Shown: positions 57,082 to 64,000 of the stretch, piece by piece
Position numbering within the stretch: position 1 is the stretch's first letter
Layout: each line of letters starts with the position of its first letter
NCBI RefSeq assembly: GCF_013240295.1
Contig: NZ_JABETK010000001.1
Coordinates: 1,984,001 to 2,048,000 of the forward strand
Length of the DNA: 64,000 nucleotides
Reading direction: 5' to 3'
DNA from: Neoaquamicrobium sediminum
GTDB taxonomy: Bacteria; Pseudomonadota; Alphaproteobacteria; Rhizobiales; Rhizobiaceae
Program-made: the position numbers and the translations under genes
Notes under the pieces: generated by a model
Told to the model about the DNA's origin: nothing
Database searches by the model: none
Seen by the model: only the letters and a program-made list of their open reading frames with translations

Positions 57082-57645
57082 ATGAAGGAAGCCGCAGTTC
57101 AGATGGACCAGCCCGCTCTCGTCAAGCGCATGTTCGACCTCGCTCTGGCACTGCCGGGTCTTGTGGTCGCGGCGCCGATCGTGCTGGTGGCGATGGCGTT
57201 GATCCGTGCAACATCGCAGGGACCTGCAATCTTCGCCCAGGAACGGGTCGGCCGGCACGAGCAGCCATTCCGCTGCTATAAGTTGCGGACGATGTATGTG
57301 AACACACCGCATGTAGCTACACATGAGGTCGCCGTTTCCGCCATCACACCGCTCGGCGCGTTTCTCCGGCGCTTCAAGATCGACGAATTGCCTCAACTTT
57401 GGAATGTGGTGATCGGGCAGATGAGCATGGTCGGCCCGCGCCCGTGCCTTCCTGGACAGGAAGAACTGGTCCGCCATCGCAGGACGCTGGGGATCTTTTC
57501 ACTCAGGCCAGGCATTACCGGCCTCGCCCAGGTGCGCGGCATCGACATGTCCAATCCGCAACGCTGCGCGGAGACCGATGCTGAATACATGCACGCGATT
57601 TCGTTGCGCGAAGACCTGCGGCTGATCGTGCGCACGATCCTTTAA
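57082..57645 (+). CDS. PglC-like initiating sugar-phosphate transferase
   Basis: 187 residues from ATG 57082 (ATG 57103 possible). A single N-terminal hydrophobic re-entrant helix (RMFDLALALPGLVVAAPIVL) precedes the catalytic core with KLRTMYVNTP, FKIDELPQLWNVVIGQMSMV and GPRPCLPGQ, then RPGITGLAQVRG. It transfers a sugar-1-phosphate from UDP to undecaprenyl phosphate, starting the repeat unit whose sugar comes from the neighbouring dehydratase and reductase. Confidence 0.88.
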   Translation: MKEAAVQMDQPALVKRMFDLALALPGLVVAAPIVLVAMALIRATSQGPAIFAQERVGRHEQPFRCYKLRTMYVNTPHVATHEVAVSAITPLGAFLRRFKIDELPQLWNVVIGQMSMVGPRPCLPGQEELVRHRRTLGIFSLRPGITGLAQVRGIDMSNPQRCAETDAEYMHAISLREDLRLIVRTIL

Positions 57646-57733
57646 GTCACCGCCATATTTATGGTTAGCATCTCGTTAAGCCTTCCGGTGCAGAATTCAC
57701 CCTGCATCAATCTGCGTACGGAGAGCTCTACCG

Positions 57734-60700
57734 GTGGTAGTACGGGAGGGGCGGGGCGCACCCGAGACGACTGAAGCGGCGAGCAGTAGCGGCGGGCCCG
57801 GCGAAAACGCCGGGACGGATGCCGTTGCGCTCCTTTCGCTGGAGGCTGACTGGTTCTGGGAGACCGATGCGCAGCACCGGATCACCCATCTGTCGGAAGG
57901 CTATCGCGAGGCGACCGGTATCGATCCGGCTCGTGTACTTGGCCGGTCGAGGCTCGATCGCTGCTTGAAGGTACTCGGGCGGACGATCAACATGGCAGCC
58001 AGCTTGACGATCTGCGAGCCAAGCGGCCGTTTGCGGGCTATGTCTATTTGATCCGCGACGCCGGCGGCAACCGGCGATTGCTTTCCATTTCAGGCGTGCC
58101 CAGGGCTGATACGGATGGGACTTTCGTCGGCTACCGGGGGTAGGACGCAATGTGACCGCATTGGCTGAAACGCTGGGCGGCGCGACCCCACCCGGCGGAG
58201 CCGATTCGGCTCTGGATGCCGCGCGTGTGGAGGCCGAGCAGGCACGAAGCCGTATGCAGGCTGCCATCGACGCGCTGAGCGACGGCTTTGTCATATGGGA
58301 CAAGTCCGACCGGCTGCTGGCGTTCAACACAGCGTTTGCAAGGCAGTTTGCATTCCTACCCAATCTCCGGACTGGGCGCGGTTTTCGCGAATTGCTACTC
58401 GACTTCGCGCAGACTGGAATTGTCGAAGAAGCGAAGGGACGCGAGGAGGCGTGGGTCGAGGAACTGGTCGTCAACCGCTCTGCGGAACTCGGGCAGGATA
58501 TTGTCTTCCAGACCCATGACGGCCGCTGGATGCTGCGGCGCGACATCCTTGCCGAGAATGGCGACCGCGTCGGCATCCGCAAGGATATCACCGAATTCAA
58601 ACGCCGCGAGGCTGAGCTCGATAAGGCGAAGAAGCAGGCTGAAACCCTGCTTGGCGACTTGCAGAGCACGCTCGACTCTCTGGATATGGGCGTGGTTCTG
58701 CTCGATCCAGAGCTCAACGCGGAGATGATCAACAAGGCCTTTTACGACATCTGGAAACTTACGCCGGACGATGTTTCCGTCGGGAGCCCGTTTCGTGCCC
58801 TTATGGACATCAACCGGCATACAGGGATTTACAAGGTCGCCGATCAGGAGTGGGAGGATTATGTCGCCTACCGTCTCGACGAGATCAGGGGCGAAGGGGT
58901 AGAGCCAAGGGAGTTCCAGCGTGGCGACGGCCAGACACTCATCTATTCGGTGACAATTCTTCCGGCGGCAAGCGACTTGTCTCCTATTTCGACATAACTG
59001 CGATCAAGGATCGTGAAGAACAGCTTGCCAAGGCGCTGGAGCAGGCGCGCCTGGCCGAGGCAGTCATCAACAGCGTTCCCAATCCGATCTTCGTCAAGGA
59101 CGAAAAGCTCAATTTCGTAATGGTCAACGAAGCCTTCGCGGCGTTCCATGATGCGACGCCCGGCGAACTGATCGGACGGGGCGCCGCGGATATCGTTGGC
59201 GCCGACAATGCCGGATTGTTCGAAGATAGCGAAAAGCAGGTCTTGAGGACCGGCGAAATCTACGAAGTCCAGGAGGACTTCGACGTCTCGGGCAGCGAGG
59301 GCTCGCGGATCGTGCGCAAGAACCGGGTGCGCACCGCCAGCGGTCGCGACTACATCGCCGGCTCGATTTTCGACGTGACGGAGATGAAGCGGCGCGAGCG
59401 GGAGAGCCAGAAAGCGCGCGACTACCTCGCTGGTGTGCTGGAATCGTTCCCCGCCGGCGTCATCATCTATGACAGCAACGACCGGTTCGTGCTTGCCAAC
59501 CGAATGCTGCAGGACATGCTTCCCGAACTGGTGCCGACGTGGCAGCGCGGGTGCACCTATCGCGAGGCCATCGAGCTCGGACACAGCTTCGGCTATTTCC
59601 GTGCGTGCGGCGATCCGGAGGTCGATGCTCTTTACGACAGCGACTACGAGGGATGGGTCGCAGGATACATGCGACGCCATGAGCTTCCGCATGCCGTCTT
59701 CGAGCGCCGGAACCCGGACGGGCGCTGGTATCAGGCGCTCGATACGCGGATGCCCGATGGATCGTTCATTGGCATCCGGCTCGACATCACCGATCTGAAG
59801 GATCGCGAAGCCGCGCTCAAGGCGAGCATGGAGCAGATCGAGCTTTTCAAGCATGTACTCGACGACTTGCCTGTTTCCACCTACGTGAAAACGGATGCGC
59901 TCGCGTTCGAATTCGTCAACAAGGCCTGGTGCGAGATCACCGGTGTTGCCAAGGAAGAGGCGCTTGGCAAGACGGACCGGGACTTCTTCGGCGAGGAGGG
60001 CGAGGGGTTCGCCGGTCGTGACCTGAAGGTGCTCGAATCCGGCATAATGGATGAGACCGAGGAAATGCTTACGCGGCGAGACGGCACGGTGCGCCAGCTT
60101 ATCGCGAAGAAAAGCCGGCTTGTCGGGGGCAACGGCAAGGTTCACCTCATCGGGTCGAGCACCGACATCACCGAACTCAAGCAGCGCGAGGCCGAACTGC
60201 AGGAGGCGCAGCGCAAGGCCGTGCTGGCCGATCGCGCGAAATCCGAGTTTCTCGCCAATATGAGCCATGAGATCAGGACGCCCATGAATGGCGTGCTGGG
60301 CATGGCCGAACTGCTTGCCAAGTCCGACCTGGATTCGCGCCAGAAGACATTCACCGACATCATCGTGAAATCCGGCAATGCGCTGCTGACGATCATCAAC
60401 GACATCCTCGACTTTTCCAAGATCGATGCCGGGCAGCTGGTGCTCGATCCCGCGCCGTTCCATCTGGCCGAAGCGATCGAGGATGTTGCGACGCTGGTTT
60501 CCGCACGCGCAAAGGAAAAGGATCTGGAGCTGATCGTGCGGGTGCAGCCGGGGCTGCATGATCATTACGTCGGCGATGTCGGCCGGATCCGTCAGATCAT
60601 CACCAATCTGCTCGGTAATGCAGTCAAATTCACGGATTCGGGCCACGTGCTGGTCGATGTCACCGGCGAGGAAGCCGGTAACGATACGACGCTTCGCGTG

Positions 60701-61870
60701 TCGGTGACTGACACCGGTATCGGCATTCCGGAAGACAAGCTGGCTCAGGTTTTCGACAAATTCAGCCAGGTCGATGCGTCCTCGACCCGGCGGCATGAAG
60801 GCACCGGTCTGGGCCTCGCCATCACTTCGCGCCTCGTTGCGATGATGGACGGCGAGATGGGAGTGAACAGCAGGGAAGGCGAAGGTTCAACATTCTGGTT
60901 CACGATGATGCTGCCGCGGGCCGGAAAATCCGGAAAGGAAAGGGCCATGCCGATCGATGTTTCCGGGGCGAGGGTCCTCGTGATCGACGACAATGCGGTG
61001 AACCGGACGATTCTGCTTGAGCAGCTTGGAAGCTGGGGCTTCGACGCTTGCGCGGCTCAAAGCGGTCAGGAGGGCATCTCCGTGCTCAACGCCGTGGCGG
61101 GGTTGGGGCTGCACGTCGACTGCGTTGTTCTCGACTACCAGATGCCTGGCATGACCGGGGGCGACGTCGCCCGCGTGATCAGGGCAACGCCGCAGATCGC
61201 CGGAACGCCTATCGTGATGCTGACGTCGGTCGACCAGTCGCTCGGTCAGGCGACATACCGCAGCCTCGACATAGACGCACATCTCATCAAACCCGCCCGG
61301 TCGTCTGCATTGCTTGAAGCGCTCGTGTCGGCGATCCAGAAATTTCGGGGACACGCCCCAGATCCGGCAGCAGAGGCAGCTCCTGCGCCTGCACTGGAAG
61401 CAGCGGTCCCCGCCGTGGCGGCCCCGCGGCCCGAACTGCGCATCGCGCGCCGACCCGCAACTGGTGAACACCGCATCGACATTCTCGTTGCCGAAGACAA
61501 CGAGGTGAACCAGCTCGTCTTCACCCAGATACTCGGTGAAACCGGCCATAGCTACGAGATCGTCAGCAATGGCAAGCAGGCAGTCGAAGGCTATCGCACC
61601 CTGAAGCCGTCCATGATCCTCATGGACGTCTCCATGCCCGAAATGAACGGCCTGGAAGCCACGGCCAAGATCCGGGAGCTCGAGGCCTTGTCGGGCGAGC
61701 ATGTGCCGATCATCGGCGTGACCGCACATGCGCTCAAGGGTGACCGCGAACGTTGCCTCGAAGCCGGCATGGACGACTATCTTTCCAAGCCGATCAGCCC
61801 CAAGACATTGATGCAGAAGATCGAGCGCTGGATGGGCGGAACGCTCCAGGCGGGTCATCTGGCCGGATAA
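57734..61870 (+). CDS. Multi-PAS hybrid sensor histidine kinase (three frameshifts)
   Basis: About 1,379 residues from GTG 57734. Five or six PAS domains are visible: an initial one (EADWFWETDAQHRITHLSEG), then DALSDGFVIWDKSDRLLAFN, DSLDMGVVLLDPELNAEMIN, NSVPNPIFVKDEKLNFVMVN, FPAGVIIYDSNDRFVLANR and DDLPVSTYVKTDALAFEFVN. The kinase H-box is NMSHEIRTPMNGVLGMAELL, with VTDTGIGIPEDKL and GTGLGLAIT. Two receivers follow (VLVIDDNAVNRTILLEQLG; ILVAEDNEVNQLVFTQILGE with MDVSMPEMNGLEAT). No membrane span is seen, so it is a cytoplasmic sensor. Breaks at about 57960, 58136-58140 and 58971. Confidence 0.85.
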
Positions 61871-61957
61871 ATCCTTCGTCGGCTATCCGGCGGCGGCGTT
61901 CTTACATTTTTCGAGCTTTCCGCGCGGCGGTCGGGGTTTAATCCGACTGACGCAAAA

Positions 61958-61975
61958 CTGTCATCCGACTGTCAT
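61958..61975 (+). promoter_or_regulatory. Perfect Pho box upstream of pstS
   Basis: CTGTCAT-CCGA-CTGTCAT: two exact copies of the PhoB half-site with the canonical 11-base period, ending 68 bases before the pstS ATG. Phosphate-starvation control of the pst operon follows from this. Confidence 0.92.
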
Positions 61976-62043
61976 ACAGGGCCGTTATTGCCACTCCCGA
62001 CGCGTCAAGGCGTCCAACCGAATTCCGAGCAGGAGTAGGCCCT

Positions 62044-63084
62044 ATGAATAAATTCTTCCTCACGGCGTCGGCGGCTTCGATCGCTGTTGCCGCATCGGTC
62101 GGCGTTGCTGCGGCGCAGTCCCGCGACACGATCCAGATCGCCGGTTCATCCACCGTTCTTCCCTTTGCCAGCATCGTGGCAGAAGAGTTCGGCAACGCGT
62201 TTCCCGAGTTCAAGACCCCTGTCGTCGGCTCCGGCGGTTCGTCGGGCGGCCTTCGTCAGTTCTGTGGCGGCGTCGGCGAAAACACCATCGACATCGCCAA
62301 CGCGTCGCGCCGCATCCGCGCCGGCGAGATCGAGGCCTGCAACGCCGCCGGCGTCAAGGACATCCGTGAAGTCATGATCGGCTATGACGGCATCGTGTTC
62401 GCCACCGGCGCCGACAAGGAAGACTTCGCGCTCGAGCCGGTCCACGTCTTCAAGGCGATCGCCGCCAAGGTGCCGGTCGACGGCGAGCTGGTCGACAACC
62501 CCTACACCACCTGGAACGAAGTCGACGAGTCGCTGCCGAACCAGCCGATCGCCGTCGCGATCCCGGCTTCCAACCACGGCACCCGCGAAGTCTTCGAAGA
62601 GCGCGTCGTTCACGAAGGCTGCGAGAATGCCGGCATGCCGGAAATGGAAAAAGAGGCTCTCGAGGCTGCCTGCCTCGCGCTGCGCCAGGATGTCGTGGTC
62701 GAGATCGCCGGTGACTACACCGAGACGCTGGCCCGCCTGCAGGCCAATCCGGACACAATCGGCGTGTTCGGTCTGAGCTTCTACGACCAGAACCGCGACT
62801 CGCTCAAGGTTGCGACCATGTCCGGCGTGACCCCGTCGCTCGAGACCATCGCCGCCGGCGAGTATCCGGTTTCGCGTCCGCTGTTCTTCTACGTGAAGGG
62901 CGAGCACATCGGCGTCATCCCCGGTATCGAGGAATATGTCGAGTTCTTCTTGTCCGACCAAATGGCGGGCCTCGGCGGCACGCTTGAAAGCGCCGGCATG
63001 ATCCCGGCTCCGGCCGAAGAGACCGCTGAGGTTCTCGCCGCGTTCCGCGAGGGCAAGTCCCTTACGGCTGCCGACCTGCAGTAG
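62044..63084 (+). CDS. pstS: Phosphate ABC transporter substrate-binding protein PstS
   Basis: 346 residues. Sec signal peptide (FLTASAASIAVAASVGVAAA, then QS). The phosphate-binding motifs AGSSTVLPFASIV and GSGGSSGGLRQFC are clear, as are DIANASRRIR and SNHGTREVFEERV. PstS catches phosphate in the periplasm for PstCAB. It is a first-gene arrangement under a Pho box; a hairpin follows before pstC. Confidence 0.93.
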   Translation: MNKFFLTASAASIAVAASVGVAAAQSRDTIQIAGSSTVLPFASIVAEEFGNAFPEFKTPVVGSGGSSGGLRQFCGGVGENTIDIANASRRIRAGEIEACNAAGVKDIREVMIGYDGIVFATGADKEDFALEPVHVFKAIAAKVPVDGELVDNPYTTWNEVDESLPNQPIAVAIPASNHGTREVFEERVVHEGCENAGMPEMEKEALEAACLALRQDVVVEIAGDYTETLARLQANPDTIGVFGLSFYDQNRDSLKVATMSGVTPSLETIAAGEYPVSRPLFFYVKGEHIGVIPGIEEYVEFFLSDQMAGLGGTLESAGMIPAPAEETAEVLAAFREGKSLTAADLQ

Positions 63085-63094
63085 AGCCTGCAAT

Positions 63095-63126
63095 GGGCGG
63101 GGCGCTTCCATGGCGCCTCGCCCTTT
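63095..63126 (+). terminator. Hairpin in the pstS-pstC gap (partial terminator/attenuator)
   Basis: GGGCGGGGCGC pairs with GCGCCTCGCCC (one G-T wobble) around a seven-base loop, then TTTC. Structures here usually let most transcripts stop after pstS, so the binding protein outnumbers the permease. Confidence 0.65.
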
Positions 63127-63159
63127 CAGCCTTTCGATGATGTCTGGGGCACGAATCCG

Positions 63160-64000
63160 GTGAATACAGCTCTCGTTGCCGCCCTGCTGCTTGTGTTGCT
63201 TGGCTTCGCCTACCAGATGGGCTGGTCGCGCAGCCGATCGCTCGTCACGGGTGGAAGCAAACTCCATTCGCGCCCCTCCTACCACGGCTCCCTCGCAGCC
63301 ATATGGGCCTTGCTGCCCGCCCTCCTCATTCTCGGTCTGTGGGCGCTGCTCGGCACCACTGCCACACGGGCATACATCATTGCCCAACTGCCGCCCGAGA
63401 TCGCATCGCTGACCGGAGCAGACCTTGCAGGCGCGATTGCGCGCATCCGCCAGATCGAGACCGGCTTCGGTGTGCTTGGCGAAACCGCGCCGTGGGAAAA
63501 TGCCGCGGCGCAGGCGCTGCGCGAATTCCGGTTGCTCACCTATGCCGTGGTGCTTGCCGCCGCAGCGGGTACCGGCGCGCTTGGCCTCTTCATGGCGCGG
63601 CGGCGCATTACCGCGCGGCTCCGCGCCCGCAACGAGGTCGAGGGTGTCGTCCGTGTGCTGCTGATCGGCTGTTCCGTGGTCGCCATCCTGACGACAGTCG
63701 GCATCGTTGCCTCGCTGCTTTCAGAGGCGATCCGCTTCTTCACCTTCGTCAGCCCGGTCGACTTCTTCTTCGGCACGGTGTGGAATCCGCGCTTTTCTTC
63801 CGTGGGTTCGGGTTCCGGCGACTACGGGCTGCTGCCGCTGCTCTGGGGTACGCTGATGGTTGCGACCATCGCGATGATCGTCGCGCTGCCCATCGGCCTG
63901 ATGACCGCGATCTACCTGTCGCAATACGCACCGCCAAAGGTGCGCAGCACGGTCAAGCCGATTGTCGAGGTTTTGGCGGGCATTCCCACCATCGTCTACG
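63160..64000 (+). CDS. pstC: Phosphate ABC transporter permease PstC (3' end beyond window)
   Basis: 280 codons from GTG 63160 to the edge, with no stop. An N-terminal extended section with spans (LVAALLLVLLGFAYQMGWSR; LAAIWALLPALLILGLWALL) and a periplasmic loop precedes the usual PstC core (GLLPLLWGTLMVATIAMIVA, LPIGLMTAIYLSQYAPPKVR, VEVLAGIPTIVY). The long N-terminal extension of about 200 residues is typical of rhizobial PstC. The ATG at 63138 leads to a stop, so GTG is preferred. Confidence 0.87.
   Translation, partial: MNTALVAALLLVLLGFAYQMGWSRSRSLVTGGSKLHSRPSYHGSLAAIWALLPALLILGLWALLGTTATRAYIIAQLPPEIASLTGADLAGAIARIRQIETGFGVLGETAPWENAAAQALREFRLLTYAVVLAAAAGTGALGLFMARRRITARLRARNEVEGVVRVLLIGCSVVAILTTVGIVASLLSEAIRFFTFVSPVDFFFGTVWNPRFSSVGSGSGDYGLLPLLWGTLMVATIAMIVALPIGLMTAIYLSQYAPPKVRSTVKPIVEVLAGIPTIVY

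Noticed and set aside
57734-58985. Three separate small genes in place of one kinase N-terminus
   Set aside because: The three frames join end to end into one continuous series of PAS domains when single bases are restored, so they are one gene.

Overview
The window is a GC-rich chromosomal segment of an alphaproteobacterium, most likely a Hyphomicrobiales/Rhizobiales member of the Phyllobacteriaceae type. The inference rests on protein families and gene order: an Ffh - chorismate mutase - S16 block, an IalB-family protein beside rlmN, a DUF1236 protein, FixL/FixJ/FixK, a BAX-inhibitor gene with a possible ybhL leader, and an ECF sigma/anti-sigma pair. No 16S rRNA or tRNA gene was seen, so the genus is open.

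Layout. (1) Bases 1-12076 carry an ectoine/5-hydroxyectoine uptake and catabolism locus. Leftward run enuR, uehA, uehB, uehC, a universal stress protein, eutA, eutB, eutC and eutD (cut by the left edge). Rightward run an AsnC/Lrp regulator, doeC and doeD. Together they import ectoine, hydrolyse the ring, transaminate diaminobutyrate and oxidise aspartate semialdehyde to aspartate. (2) 12103-19123 is housekeeping: rpsP, chorismate mutase, ffh with a candidate small RNA upstream, an SH3/DUF1236 exported protein, an FAD amine-oxidase-like enzyme, a lytic transglycosylase and argG. (3) 19364-29951 holds an exported protein, a second TRAP operon with an extra 57-residue membrane protein, a LysE exporter, rlmN, an IalB protein, YkvA, a phosphatase, a pterin dehydratase, ThpR and TesA. 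(4) 30015-34256 has the ybbA-ybbP ABC pair divergent from tesA, then a BAX-inhibitor-type membrane protein. (5) 34326-40083 is an oxygen-response island (fixL, fixJ, a degenerate receiver, fixK, two double-domain Usp proteins, an unknown protein), with a FixJ-like site upstream of fixK and a perfect FixK/FNR box between two divergent genes. (6) 40093-49024 is an amino-sugar (GlcNAc/chitobiose-like) locus: nagA divergent from an ABC importer, ROK kinase, GntR regulator, two SIS proteins and the importer ATPase. (7) 49032-52532 has a bile-acid-symporter-like protein, ECF sigma, anti-sigma, a fasciclin protein and a lipoprotein. (8) 52695-57645 is a surface polysaccharide cluster. (9) 57734-64000 has a large multi-PAS hybrid kinase and the start of a pst operon under a perfect Pho box.

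A strong technical signal runs through the window. At least fourteen reading-frame breaks fall in a dozen otherwise well conserved genes. Most look like loss of one G or C, and six sit exactly on a run of five G/C where six would restore the protein. I saw no G/C run longer than five anywhere. The breaks are therefore treated as probable sequencing or consensus errors, and the affected genes are annotated across the break.
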